A stretch of 64,000 bases of DNA from Micromonospora polyrhachis (GTDB lineage Bacteria; Actinomycetota; Actinomycetes; Mycobacteriales; Micromonosporaceae), in assembly GCF_014203835.1 (NCBI RefSeq), contig NZ_JACHJW010000001.1:6646501-6710500 (forward strand), written 5' to 3'. The translations under genes were made by a program, and so were the position numbers. Positions 8,948 to 17,766 of this stretch are shown here, piece after piece; the first letter of the stretch is position 1; each line of letters begins with the position of its first letter. The notes beneath the pieces were generated by a model. It saw only the letters and a program-made list of their open reading frames with translations. It had not been told where the DNA came from and did no database searches.

Positions 8948-10000
8948 ATGCGCGGATGCCGGATCGGGCTGGTGGGTGCCGGCAACGTCGCGGACCGGCA
9001 CGCCCGGGTGCTCACCGGCTTCGACGACGTCACGCTGGTCGGGGTGACCGACGTGGCCCCGGACGCCGCGCTGCGGTTGGCGCAGCGCTACGACGTACCG
9101 GTATTCGGCGATCTCGACGCGTTGCTCGACGCGGCACCGGATGCTGTCTATATCTGTGTACCGCCGTTCGCGCACGGCGCGGCGGAGGAGGCGGTGCTCG
9201 CCGCCGACCTTCCGCTCTTCGTGGAGAAGCCGATCGCTGCGGACCTGGCGACCGCCACCCGGCTCGCGACGCTGGTCGCCGGGCGAGGCGTGCTCACCGC
9301 AGTCGGGCATCACTGGCGCTACCTGTCGGTGGTGGAGCAGGCGCTGCGGATCCTGGCCGATCGGCCGGTACGGATGATCGGCGGTGCCTGGCTGGACAAG
9401 GTGCCCCCGGTGCCCTGGTGGGCCCAAGCCGAACGATCCGGTGGCCCGGTTGTCGAACAGGCCGCCCACGTCCTGGACCTGACCCGGTTGCTGGCTGGTG
9501 AGGTGGTGGCGGTGACCGCGTACGGGGACGGGGCACCCCCCTGCGACGACGCCGACATCGACGGGGTCACCGTGGCGGCCCTGCGCTTCGCCAGCGGGGC
9601 GGTGGGCACCGTGACCTCGGCCTGCGTACTCGACTGGAAGCACCGGGCCGGTGTCGAGGTGTTGGCCGACGGCCTCGCGCTGCGGATCACCGAGGACGAG
9701 CTGGTGGTCCGGGACGGTGATCGGGAGCAGCGGTATCCGGGTGACCCGGCGGCGGCCCGGGTGGCCGTGGACCGGGCCTTCGTCGACGCGGTCCGGGGCG
9801 TTGGCGCGGACATCCGGATGCCGTACCCGGAGGCCTTTCGCACACACCGCTTGGCCTGCGCCGTGGCCGAGTCGGCGGCGACCGGCCGATCTGTCCGGCT
9901 CGACCCGATGGAAGTCGCCCCTCGCGCCTCATCGAGCACGCCTGTCTCGTCGAGCACACCGTCGGTAACAGCCAGGTCGACCGAGGATGCCCATGCCTGA
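8948..10000 (+). CDS. Gfo/Idh/MocA family NAD(P)-dependent oxidoreductase
   Basis: 350 residues. N-terminal Rossmann fold with GLVGAGNVADRHARVL (residues 8-23) and the family's EKP motif (FVEKPIAAD, about residue 92), where Lys helps bind the cofactor and substrate. The later segment HVLDLTRLLAGEV corresponds to the GxH/D catalytic region. The C-terminal 25 residues are Ser/Thr-rich and variable. ATG is preceded by GGGAGAGAGGAG. The downstream gene starts inside this one, so the two dehydrogenases are translationally coupled and probably act on one sugar or cyclitol pathway. Substrate not predictable. Confidence 0.88.
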   Translation: MRGCRIGLVGAGNVADRHARVLTGFDDVTLVGVTDVAPDAALRLAQRYDVPVFGDLDALLDAAPDAVYICVPPFAHGAAEEAVLAADLPLFVEKPIAADLATATRLATLVAGRGVLTAVGHHWRYLSVVEQALRILADRPVRMIGGAWLDKVPPVPWWAQAERSGGPVVEQAAHVLDLTRLLAGEVVAVTAYGDGAPPCDDADIDGVTVAALRFASGAVGTVTSACVLDWKHRAGVEVLADGLALRITEDELVVRDGDREQRYPGDPAAARVAVDRAFVDAVRGVGADIRMPYPEAFRTHRLACAVAESAATGRSVRLDPMEVAPRASSSTPVSSSTPSVTARSTEDAHA

Positions 10001-11087
10001 CCGGGTGGTGGTGGTCGACGGGCCGGGACGGGTGACGATCCGAGCCGAGGAGCCGACACCGTTGCGAGACGGGACGTTTCGGGTACGGACCCGGTACAGC
10101 GGGATCTCCACCGGCACCGAACTCAGCTACGTCAAGGGCACCAATCCCTACCTCTCGGCGGCCTGGCACCCCGATCTCGGACTGTTCCGCCCCGGCGCCC
10201 CGTCGGCCCCCTATCCGGTCACCCGGCTCGGCTACATGGAGGTCGCCCAGGTGGTGGAGAGTCGTACCCCGGTCGTGGCCGAGGGCAGCGTCGTGGCGAT
10301 GAGCTACGGCCACCGGACGGGATATCTGGCCGATCCGCTCACCGATCGGTTCGTCCCACTGCCGGCGGACCTGGACCCGTTGCTCGGGATCTACGTCGCC
10401 CACATGGGGCCGATCTGCGCCAACGGGCTGCTCTACGCCGCCGCCGACCTGTACGGCACCGATGTGCGCGACCTCGGCGCCGGGGTCCGGGGCCGGCGGG
10501 TGGCGGTGACCGGGGCCGGCGTCGTCGCGTTGCTGACCGCACTCCTCGCTCGCCAGCACGGTGCCGCCTCGGTGGTCGTGCTCGATCCGACACCGCAGCG
10601 GCGGGCGGTCGCCGCCGCACTCGGTGTGGAGACCCTCGACCCCACCGCGGGGGACCCGGCGGAGGTGCTCAAGCTCCGCTGGCCGCACGGTCCGGGTGAC
10701 CGAGGTGCGGATGTGGTCTTCCAATGTCGGGGGCAGCCCTCGGCGTTGCAGCTGTCGCTGCGGCTGCTCCGCCCGCACGGGACCGTGATCGACCTGGCCT
10801 TCTACCAGTCCGGTGCCGACGAGGTACGGCTCGGCGAGGAGTTCCACCACAATGCTCTGGCCCTCCGCTGCGCCCAGATCGGTCGGGTGCCCCGGGGCCT
10901 GGCTCCCACCTGGGACCGGGAACGCCTCTCCGCCGAGACGATCACGTTCCTGCGGGCGTACGGCGACCTGATCCGGACCCACCTGGTGTCGGCCGTGGTG
11001 CCCTTCGACGACGCGCCGACCCTGTTGACCGAGCTGGCCACCGGGCACCGGAACGAGGTACAGGCCGTTCTCGCCAGCGAGCCCTGA
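9993..11087 (+). CDS. Zinc-binding-dehydrogenase (MDR superfamily) oxidoreductase
   Basis: 364 residues. The N-terminal GroES-like part contains RYSGISTGTELSYV, typical of the MDR subgroup related to BchC and other sugar or cyclitol dehydrogenases. The Rossmann domain carries VAVTGAGVVALLTALLAR near residue 170 and VVVLDPTPQRRAVAAALG. ATG at 9993 is chosen (CGAGG 6 bases upstream) over ATG 9987; either way it overlaps the 3' end of the Gfo/Idh/MocA gene by 8-14 bases, indicating coupling. Catalytic zinc ligands are not obvious, so metal dependence is uncertain. The pair could oxidise and epimerise one substrate (inference). Confidence 0.82.
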   Translation: MPDRVVVVDGPGRVTIRAEEPTPLRDGTFRVRTRYSGISTGTELSYVKGTNPYLSAAWHPDLGLFRPGAPSAPYPVTRLGYMEVAQVVESRTPVVAEGSVVAMSYGHRTGYLADPLTDRFVPLPADLDPLLGIYVAHMGPICANGLLYAAADLYGTDVRDLGAGVRGRRVAVTGAGVVALLTALLARQHGAASVVVLDPTPQRRAVAAALGVETLDPTAGDPAEVLKLRWPHGPGDRGADVVFQCRGQPSALQLSLRLLRPHGTVIDLAFYQSGADEVRLGEEFHHNALALRCAQIGRVPRGLAPTWDRERLSAETITFLRAYGDLIRTHLVSAVVPFDDAPTLLTELATGHRNEVQAVLASEP

Positions 11088-11199
11088 GCCGTACCGGACA
11101 CTCGTTGTCGGGACCGCCCGAAGCCCTCGTCGGGTAGCTCGACATCTCCGGCCAGCCGGGCCACCCGGATCCGCGTCCGGTCGCGTACCGTTGCCCGTC

Positions 11200-13494
11200 A
11201 TGGGTGTGTCGCAACGGTTGAAGAGCAGGTTCCGGCGTTTCCTCCAGCGTCCGGGCAGCACCGTCGATCTGGCGCCGCTGGAGAAGCGGCTACCAGCCAT
11301 TGAGGCGCGCGAGGAGGAGTTGGCGGCGCTGGACGACGCCGAGTTGACCGAGGCGGCCGGCCAGGCCGACGACTACGTGGAGATCTGCGCGATCGGGCGG
11401 GAGGCCGCCCGCCGTGGTCTGGACCAGCGGCCGTACGACGTGCAACTGCTCGGCGCGATGGCGCTGCTCTCCGGCAAGGTCGCCGAGATGGCCACCGGTG
11501 AGGGCAAGACCCTGACCGCCGCGATCGCCGCGTACGGACACGTCCGGCGGGGCAATGGCCCGGTGCACGTGTTGACGGTCAACGACTACCTGGCCCGCCG
11601 CGACGCCCAGTGGATGGAGCCGGTATACAAGCTGCTCGGCCTCACCGTGGGGTGGGTGACCGAGGCGTCCAGCACCGAGGAGCGGCGCTCAGCGTACGCG
11701 AAGGACGTCACGTATGTCGCGGTCAGCGAGGCGGGTTTCGACTTCCTACGCGACCAACTCGTCACCGACCTCGCCGACCGGGTCCAGCCGGAGCTGACCA
11801 CCGCCATCGTCGACGAGGCGGATTCGATCCTGATCGACGAGGCTCGGGTGCCGATGGTGCTGGCCGGGGCCGTGGCGGGTGAACAGGATCCCGTGCACAC
11901 CGCCGCCGCCCTGGTCCGGGGCCTGCGGGCGGGCCGGCACTACGAGGTCGCCGAGGACGGCCGATCGGTCGCCTTCACCTCGGCCGGGCTGTCCGCGATC
12001 GAGGCCAAGCTCGACGGGATCGACCTGTACGCCGACGAGAACATCGAGCAGCTCTCCGCGGTCAACGTGGCGCTGCACGCACATGCGTTGCTGCATCGCG
12101 ACGTGGACTACATCGTCCGGGACGGCTCGGTGGAGTTGATCGACGAGATGCGCGGCCGGGTGGCCCAGCGTCGACGCTGGCCGGATGGGCTCCAGGCCGC
12201 CGTCGAGGCCAAGGAGGGGCTCTCCGCCACCGCCGAAGGCGAGATCCTGGGCACCATCGCGGTGCAGGCGTTCATCGCGCTCTACAAGACGTTGTGCGGG
12301 ATGACCGCCACCGCGGTGCTCGTCGGCGACCAGCTGCGGGAGTTCTTCTCCCTGGAGGTGGCGGTCATCCCGTCGAACACGCCTTGCGTCCGGCAGGACG
12401 AGCCGGACCGGATCTACGCGACCCGGGCCGAGAAGGAAGAGGCGCTGATCGACGAGATCAAGCGCTGCCACGAGGCGGGGCGCCCGGTGCTGGTCGGCAC
12501 CCTGGACGTCAAGGAGTCCGAGGGACTGGCGGCCGGCCTGAACGCCGCCGGGGTGCCGTGTGTGGTGCTCAACGCCAAGAACGACGACGAGGAGGCGGCG
12601 ATCATCGCCGAGGCCGGCGCCTACGGCACGGTCACCGTCTCCACCCAGATGGCCGGCCGAGGAGTGGACATCCGGCTCGGCGGTAGCGACCAGTCCGACC
12701 GGGAACGGGTCGCCGAGTTGGGCGGGCTCTACGTGATCGGCAGTGGCCGGCACGACAGCCGTCGGGTCGACGACCAGATCCGGGGCCGGGCCGGGCGGCA
12801 GGGCGACCCGGGCGGCTCGGTCTTCTTCGTCAGCCTGGAGGACGACCTGGTCGTGCGGCACGCAGGAGACGCGATCCCGTCCTCGCCCCGGATGAACGCC
12901 GACGGACTGGTCACCGACGAGCAGGTGGACTTCGCCGTCGAGCACGCCCAGCGGGTCGCCGAAGGCGTCAACCACGAGATCCACCGCAACACCTGGCGGT
13001 ACAACGTGGTGATCGAGCAGCAGCGTAAGGCGCTTGCCGAACGCCGCGAACGACTGCTCACCTCCGAGGTGGCGGCGATCATGCTGATCGAGCGGTTCCC
13101 GGAGCGCACCGAGGAGATGGACGAGGACATCCTGTCCCGGGCGGCCCGGTCGATCGCGCTCTACCACCTCGACCGGCTCTGGGCCGAACACCTGGCCGAG
13201 CTCTCCGAGGTCCGAGAAGGTGTGCACCTGCGGGCGCTGGGCCGGCTCGACCCGCTGGACGAGTTCCACCGGGCCGCCGTGCCGGCGTTCAACGCCCTGA
13301 TCCCGGAGATCGAGGCGCGGACCGTGGCCACCTTCGAGGAGACCGAGTTCGACGAGGACTGGCAGCCCGACGAGGCGAAGCTGGTCCGACCGAGCGCCAC
13401 CTGGACCTACCTGGTGCATGACAACCCGTTCGGCTCGGAGCTGGACCGCCTGATCGCCTCCGTCGGTCGTCGGCTCAGCTCCAGCTCGCGCTGA
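11200..13494 (+). CDS. secA2: Accessory preprotein translocase ATPase SecA2
   Basis: 764 residues. Walker A is ATGEGKT at 98-104, Walker B is in TTAIVDEADSILIDEARVP (about 200), and the second nucleotide domain has TQMAGRGVDIRLGGSDQ and QIRGRAGRQGDPGGSVFFVSLEDD. It lacks the C-terminal linker and zinc-binding tail of housekeeping SecA and is shorter (about 900 in SecA1), as expected for SecA2, which exports a subset of proteins through SecYEG. Start is ATG 11200, not the TTG at 11191: TACCGT at 11186-11191 lies 8 bases before ATG, a leaderless-type -10 box, and no ribosome site is present. Followed by a GGGCCC-centred hairpin. Confidence 0.93.
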   Translation: MGVSQRLKSRFRRFLQRPGSTVDLAPLEKRLPAIEAREEELAALDDAELTEAAGQADDYVEICAIGREAARRGLDQRPYDVQLLGAMALLSGKVAEMATGEGKTLTAAIAAYGHVRRGNGPVHVLTVNDYLARRDAQWMEPVYKLLGLTVGWVTEASSTEERRSAYAKDVTYVAVSEAGFDFLRDQLVTDLADRVQPELTTAIVDEADSILIDEARVPMVLAGAVAGEQDPVHTAAALVRGLRAGRHYEVAEDGRSVAFTSAGLSAIEAKLDGIDLYADENIEQLSAVNVALHAHALLHRDVDYIVRDGSVELIDEMRGRVAQRRRWPDGLQAAVEAKEGLSATAEGEILGTIAVQAFIALYKTLCGMTATAVLVGDQLREFFSLEVAVIPSNTPCVRQDEPDRIYATRAEKEEALIDEIKRCHEAGRPVLVGTLDVKESEGLAAGLNAAGVPCVVLNAKNDDEEAAIIAEAGAYGTVTVSTQMAGRGVDIRLGGSDQSDRERVAELGGLYVIGSGRHDSRRVDDQIRGRAGRQGDPGGSVFFVSLEDDLVVRHAGDAIPSSPRMNADGLVTDEQVDFAVEHAQRVAEGVNHEIHRNTWRYNVVIEQQRKALAERRERLLTSEVAAIMLIERFPERTEEMDEDILSRAARSIALYHLDRLWAEHLAELSEVREGVHLRALGRLDPLDEFHRAAVPAFNALIPEIEARTVATFEETEFDEDWQPDEAKLVRPSATWTYLVHDNPFGSELDRLIASVGRRLSSSSR

Positions 13495-13498
13495 GGTC

Positions 13499-13546
13499 GG
13501 GAAGGGCCCTTTCCATCGGTTCAATCCTGGGAAGGGGCCCTTTCCC
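13499..13546 (+). terminator. GGAAGGGCCCTTTCC-type hairpin after secA2
   Basis: Two near-identical, self-complementary arms (13499-13514 and 13529-13546) begin 4 bases after the secA2 stop and can fold into a long stem with one bulge. The core AAGGGGCCCTTTCC is shared with hairpins near 5719 and 40741, suggesting a dispersed intergenic element that also terminates transcription. Confidence 0.6.
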
Positions 13547-13615
13547 AACGCCGGTTTGACGGTGGCCCGGTCTGGGTAAGAGGCCGGGTCCGAAAGTCGC
13601 GGGGGAGAAGCGAGC

Positions 13616-13687
13616 ATGACACAGGCGATCGCACGAGCTGGGCGTACCGCGTCGCACGCGGTGATGGCGAGGATTCCGCAGCGGTGA
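13616..13687 (+). CDS. Possible 23-codon upstream ORF before the GAF-ANTAR gene
   Basis: ATG at 13616 is preceded by GGGGGAGAAG at ideal distance and opens 23 codons (MTQAIARAGRTASHAVMARI then PQR). Its TGA (13685-13687) overlaps the GTG start of the next gene in a GTGA junction. The strong ribosome site here, and only a modest one for the GAF-ANTAR gene, suggest translational coupling or a regulatory leader peptide. The peptide is basic and has no known homologue that I can name. Short length means chance cannot be excluded. Confidence 0.45.
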   Translation: MTQAIARAGRTASHAVMARIPQR

Positions 13688-14424
13688 GCCTCCAGACGCG
13701 GGAAACCGATGTCGAGACCCTGAATGTCCTGGAAACAGCCGCGCTGCTGCGCGAGCTGACCGCCGGTCTCATCAACAGCAACGACTTCGACGATGCCTTG
13801 GCCCAGCTGGTCCGAACCAGCCGTGACGCGATACCGGGTGTCACCTGGTGTGGGGTGACCGTACTGCGGGCCGGGGAGCCGGCATCGGTCGCCGCCTCCG
13901 ACCCGCTGCTGACCGACCTCGACGATCTCCAGTACGGCGCGGACGGACCGGCGATGACCGCCATCCGTCGCCGCGAGCTGATTCTGTCGGGGGACCTGCG
14001 TACGGAGACCCGCTGGCCGTTGTGGACCCGGCGGGCGCTGGCGCTCGGTGTGCACGGAGTGCTGTCCGCGCCAGTGGACATCGATGATCATGTCATCGGG
14101 TCGATCAGCCTGTATGCCCAGGAACCGAACAGACTGATCGAGTCTCGGCAGCTCACCGCGATGCTGCTCGCCGAACACGCCGGGCTGCTGCTCGCCGCCG
14201 TGCGGGACCGGGCCCGACAGGCCGCCCTCGTCGGCGAGTTGGACGGGACGCTGCTCGACGGTGAACTGATCGGCCAGGCGATCGGTGTGATCATGACGCA
14301 ACGCGGCTGCCCGGCACCGGAGGCGTTGCAGGTGCTCCGTACTGCGTCAGCGGCGTTGTCGATTCCCCTGCGGGACGTCGCCGAGCGGCTGGTCGCCTCG
14401 GTGTCGAGACCGCGCGGCAACTGA
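13684..14424 (+). CDS. GAF and ANTAR domain regulator
   Basis: 246 residues: GAF sensor domain about 20-165 and a C-terminal ANTAR RNA-binding domain about 175-240, with the IGQAIGVIMTQRGCPAPEALQVL helix pair characteristic of that family. ANTAR proteins bind paired hexaloop hairpins in nascent RNA and prevent termination. GTG at 13684 has GCGAGGA about 10 bases upstream and overlaps the preceding small ORF. No receiver domain, so the signal probably enters through GAF. Target RNAs cannot be identified from this window. Confidence 0.88.
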   Translation: MSLQTRETDVETLNVLETAALLRELTAGLINSNDFDDALAQLVRTSRDAIPGVTWCGVTVLRAGEPASVAASDPLLTDLDDLQYGADGPAMTAIRRRELILSGDLRTETRWPLWTRRALALGVHGVLSAPVDIDDHVIGSISLYAQEPNRLIESRQLTAMLLAEHAGLLLAAVRDRARQAALVGELDGTLLDGELIGQAIGVIMTQRGCPAPEALQVLRTASAALSIPLRDVAERLVASVSRPRGN

Positions 14425-14534
14425 CCGCACACGCCCTGACCAGCACACAAGGGTGACTACTGTCGTTTTGCTGCTTCTCCGTTCGGGTACCGACCTGGAC
14501 AATGGTCGATGCGCGAACTGGGGAGGTCGCTGTC

Positions 14535-15041
14535 ATGGAGAGCCGGTTGCGAGTCCAAGGCCACCCGATCCAGCCGATGCTGGTGACGGTTCCGTTCGGA
14601 TTGTTCGTCTGCGCCACGGTGTTCGACCTGACCGACCTGCTCGGCGGGCCCGGCATCCTCGGGGAGGTCGGTTACTGGACGGTGGTGGCTGCCCTGGTCT
14701 CGGCGGCGCTGGCGGTGGCGGCGGGCATGGTCGACCTCTGGGACGTTCCAGCCGATCGGACCCGCCGTACGGTGGTCATGTTCAACCTGGCCAACGCGGT
14801 GATGGCGGTGCTGTTCGTCTTCGTGTGTCTGGCCCGCGCCGGTGGGCCGGACCGGGGGGCGAGCGGCGGGCTTCTGGCGGTCGAGCTACTTGGCCTGGCC
14901 ATCGGCGCGGTCGGGGTGCGGCTGGGCGCGGTGCTGGTCCAGCGGTTCGATCGGCACCCGGGCGAGGCGCCGACCTTCGACGCCCTCGGGTCGGCGGCCG
15001 GGGTCGGGGTCGAAGGTCCCGCTCATCCCACGCGAAGCTGA
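14535..15041 (+). CDS. DUF2231 domain membrane protein
   Basis: 168 residues with four hydrophobic segments at about 15-35, 49-70, 80-102 and 112-133. The opening VQGHPIQPMLVTVPFGLFV, in which H-P-x2-PML-x2-P is the family signature, identifies DUF2231, a four-helix membrane family of unknown function. GGGAGG 8 bases before ATG 14535 decides the start over the upstream GTG. The C-terminal 30 residues are soluble and poorly conserved. It stands alone between the GAF-ANTAR gene and the convergent DUF3500 gene. Confidence 0.82.
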   Translation: MESRLRVQGHPIQPMLVTVPFGLFVCATVFDLTDLLGGPGILGEVGYWTVVAALVSAALAVAAGMVDLWDVPADRTRRTVVMFNLANAVMAVLFVFVCLARAGGPDRGASGGLLAVELLGLAIGAVGVRLGAVLVQRFDRHPGEAPTFDALGSAAGVGVEGPAHPTRS

Positions 15042-15117
15042 CCCCGTACGACGTGCCATTCGGGCAGCCCGTGCCACTCGGGCCAAGTGTCGGACGTGGC
15101 ACCGGCTAGCCGGATGG

Positions 15118-16071
15118 TCAAGGATGCGCCTCGGCCCGATGCGCGGCGAGTACGTCGTCACCGAAGTCGCTGTACGGCCGGCGGAGCACGGTGTGCGCGT
15201 GGTTGCCGTCGTCGCTGGTGTTGTCGTACTCGATCAACAGATCGTCGCCCTGCACCCGGTAGTAGTGGCGCTGGCCCGGCCGGGTCGGCCCCTCCCAGGC
15301 GAAGTGCAGGCCACCTCGGGCGATTCGGGTCGCTTCCCGGGCGGCCAGCTCCTCGGGTAACCGGTCCAGGTAGAGCCCTACGAGCTGGTCGAACAGTGAT
15401 CGGGCGGTCGGTCCGAGATGTGCGGCGGAGATCCCAGCAGGCTCGATTCCGGTGGTGAACCGGGGCCTGGTGGCGCTGCGGATGTCACCGGGAGCCTGGT
15501 CGGCCACGATCGCGGCGGCCCGTCCGGCCGGCCCGAGCGCGTCCAGCAGTGCTCGGGCCAGATCCTCTTCCGGGGCCAGCGGCCGGGTCACCGTACGGCC
15601 GGCGTAGCTCACCCGGGCCGGGTTGGCCCCGAGGAAGATCGGTGCGGGGGAGACCTGGTCGCCGACGATCGTCATGGTCACGGACAGGTGATGTCCCTCG
15701 AACCGCCAGGACCAACGCTCGTCCCGCCGAGGATCGCCGAAGACCGCCACCCAGAAGTCGGCACTGTGTCGGCCCCGGCGCCAGCCCTCCGCTCGGTCGA
15801 GCACCTCCTCCAGCGCGATGATCGTCATCGCCTGGGCGTATGCGTGTGGGCTCAGCGCGGTGGCCAGCAGCCGGTGGGCGGCCTTGCGAGCGGCCCGGTC
15901 CAGGTCGGCGATGCAGGCACCGGGACGGGGCCGGGGACGGTACTCGATCCACCGGCGGGCCTCGTCGTCGGGAAACGGTCGCGCGGCGAGTGTCCGTACC
16001 GGATCGTCCAGGGCGTCCAGCAGGGTGCTCGCGGCCCGCCGCATGTGCCCGGCAAGAGAGGAGTCGTCCAC
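15118..16071 (-). CDS. DUF3500 domain protein
   Basis: 317 residues, soluble. The order of segments, including ALEEVLDRAEGWRRGRHSADFWVAVFGDP, WSWRFEGHHLSVTMTIVGDQ, and toward the end LHFAWEGPTRPGQRHYYRVQGDDLLIEYDN, matches the DUF3500 family found in actinobacteria and some proteobacteria; its function is unknown. The conserved WRFEGHH and HYYR-x-QG elements are the best fingerprints. ATG 16071 has no clear ribosome site; a TATACA box lies 7 bases upstream, so it may be leaderless. Convergent with the DUF2231 gene. Confidence 0.85.
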   Translation of the reverse strand: MDDSSLAGHMRRAASTLLDALDDPVRTLAARPFPDDEARRWIEYRPRPRPGACIADLDRAARKAAHRLLATALSPHAYAQAMTIIALEEVLDRAEGWRRGRHSADFWVAVFGDPRRDERWSWRFEGHHLSVTMTIVGDQVSPAPIFLGANPARVSYAGRTVTRPLAPEEDLARALLDALGPAGRAAAIVADQAPGDIRSATRPRFTTGIEPAGISAAHLGPTARSLFDQLVGLYLDRLPEELAAREATRIARGGLHFAWEGPTRPGQRHYYRVQGDDLLIEYDNTSDDGNHAHTVLRRPYSDFGDDVLAAHRAEAHP

Positions 16072-16196
16072 GTCGCATGTATACCGGGCGGAGCTACGAC
16101 AGGGGCCAGCGGCCTGTCCGTTGTGCGATGTCGATCCTGGTCACGCCCCCGTACGGGGGACCGGTCCTACGGAGCAGGTCGCCGGAGGGGGTGGGG

Positions 16197-16424
16197 TCAG
16201 CCTGGCTCCAGACCGGATCCAGCGCCGCCCGCCCCGCTCGCGCCGTCGTAGACGAAGACGACCAGCGGCTGGCCGTCGTGCTGCTCGTGCCGGGAGGTGC
16301 GCAGATAGCGCTGGATCAGTCCGTCGATCTCCAGCTGCACGATCGCGGCATCCTCGGCGGTGAAGAGCGTGCCGTCCCGGGGACCGCCGAGCAGCAGTGC
16401 GTCGGGTGCCTTCGACGTCGTCAT
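16197..16424 (-). CDS. Small conserved-type hypothetical protein, 75 aa
   Basis: ATG at 16424 gives a 75-residue acidic protein with LLLGGPRDGTLFTAEDAAIVQLEIDG split by charged residues and a YLRTSRHEQHDGQPLVVFVYDG end. The LLGGPRDG start and the V-F-x-YDG close look like a family of short actinobacterial proteins often found near regulatory or secondary-metabolite genes; I cannot assign a function. No ribosome site is evident. The extension to 16457 is poorly supported. Confidence 0.6.
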   Translation of the reverse strand: MTTSKAPDALLLGGPRDGTLFTAEDAAIVQLEIDGLIQRYLRTSRHEQHDGQPLVVFVYDGASGAGGAGSGLEPG

Positions 16425-16579
16425 GGCTGGCCGGCTACCCGTCCTGCCCGGGCCCAAACGGTGGCCGGGCCAGTTCGCCGCCGAAGAGGTGAACGCCCTC
16501 GCGGCCGGTCCACCCGGTCCTCGGGGTCAGCCGGGCCTCGGCTTCTTTCAGTATCGGGGCTTCAGCAGGGGCTGCTGCG

Positions 16580-16978
16580 TCAGGAGGCTTTCTGGTCCAG
16601 TAACTCCAGCATCTCGGGCAGGTCGAAGAAGGTGGCGGTCTCGATGGCCGACGGGCTGCCGTGTGTCGGGTCGGCGCCGGCTTCGAGTAGCGCCGCGACA
16701 CTCTCCGTCGAGCGTCGGAACGTGGCCGCCGCGAGGGCGGTCTGCCCCCGGTCGTTGACCCGGGAGTGGTCCGCACCGCGACTGATCAGGGCGCTGACCG
16801 TCTCGGGATGCGCGTGGTAGGCGGCCAGGATCAGCAGCGTGTCTCCCTTGTCGTTGGTCATGTTGACCGGCAGGCCAGCATCCACATAGCCAGCCAGTTC
16901 GTCGGTCTGGCCCGCGCGTGCCAGGTCGAACATCCGGTGTGCGAATGCCAGCGTCTCCTCGTCCCACTCCTCGACCAT
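16580..16978 (-). CDS. Ankyrin-repeat protein, 132 aa
   Basis: Three to four ankyrin repeats of about 33 residues: VNMTNDKGDTLLILAAYHAH, then HSRVNDRGQTALAAATFRRS, then DPTHGSPSAIETATFFDLPE, each followed by the helix ending in a G-A-D turn. Such small cytoplasmic repeat proteins mediate protein contacts; in bacteria they often accompany catalases or stress proteins. Predicted leaderless: TAGGCT lies at 16990-16985, 6 bases before ATG 16978. No operon partner in close range. Confidence 0.88.
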   Translation of the reverse strand: MVEEWDEETLAFAHRMFDLARAGQTDELAGYVDAGLPVNMTNDKGDTLLILAAYHAHPETVSALISRGADHSRVNDRGQTALAAATFRRSTESVAALLEAGADPTHGSPSAIETATFFDLPEMLELLDQKAS

Positions 16979-17166
16979 GTGACGAGCCTAGTGGCTGTGC
17001 CGGCGGCCAGCACGGTGGTCGACGCGGCCTCGCGGCGCGGCAGTGGCCGTGGTCTTGCCCCCCGGGCACACCGCCGGTCTCCAGCCGCTGGTCGTACGCC
17101 AACCCGGCGGCGCGGTCCGGGAGTCCATCCGAGACTGAAGCCGACCGGAGCTGTCCGGGCCGGGGA

Positions 17167-17709
17167 TCAGACCGGTTGGAGCGGGCGATGTGGCTGCGGT
17201 GCGAGTTCGACGTGGATCGGATCGCCCGGCCGGACCTCGCCCTCGCGCAGCACCACCGCCATCACACCCGCCTTACGAATCACGTTGCCGTCGTCGTCCC
17301 GGCCCAGCACCGCCGCCATCAACCCGTCCTGGAGCCCGTTGATCTGGGCGCACGGGTTGCGCAGCCCGGTCACCTCGATCACCGCCGTACCGCCCAGTTG
17401 TAGCCGGGTACCGGTGGGCAGGCCGAGCAGGTCGACCCCGCGTGTGGTGATGTTCTCCCCCAGGGCGCCGGGGGAGACCGTGAACCCAGCCGCCCGCAGC
17501 TCGTCGTGCAGTTCACCGTGGATCAGGTGTACCTGGCGGAGGTTGGGCTGCTGGGGATCCCGGGCCACCCGTGAGCGGTGCTTGACGGTCCGACCCAGGT
17601 GGGCGTCCCCCTCGACCCCGAGCCCGGCCAGCAGCCGGATGCTGGCCTGGTGGGGCTTGCTGAAGGTGTGGGTCGCGCTTCGGCTTACCGCAGCCACCAC
17701 CGGTTCCAC
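17167..17709 (-). CDS. MOSC domain protein
   Basis: 180 residues. MOSC fold with GLGVEGDAHLGRTVKHRSRV, NLRQVHLIHGELHDEL, PGALGENITTRGVDL and the conserved cysteine in TGLRNPCAQINGLQDGL, which in molybdenum cofactor sulfurase and YiiM/YuaD relatives carries sulfur or binds the molybdenum ligand. GTG 17709 is selected because GAGGAG lies exactly 7 bases upstream; a longer version from 17748 would add 13 residues. Probable role: sulfur transfer, or detoxification with molybdenum cofactor; relevant since the window encodes a molybdenum formate dehydrogenase, although 30 kb away. Confidence 0.88.
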   Translation of the reverse strand: MEPVVAAVSRSATHTFSKPHQASIRLLAGLGVEGDAHLGRTVKHRSRVARDPQQPNLRQVHLIHGELHDELRAAGFTVSPGALGENITTRGVDLLGLPTGTRLQLGGTAVIEVTGLRNPCAQINGLQDGLMAAVLGRDDDGNVIRKAGVMAVVLREGEVRPGDPIHVELAPQPHRPLQPV

Positions 17710-17766
17710 CAGAACACTCCTCTCGCCGGCCACCGTTGCCAGAGCCAAGGTAGACCGGTCCGGGGT

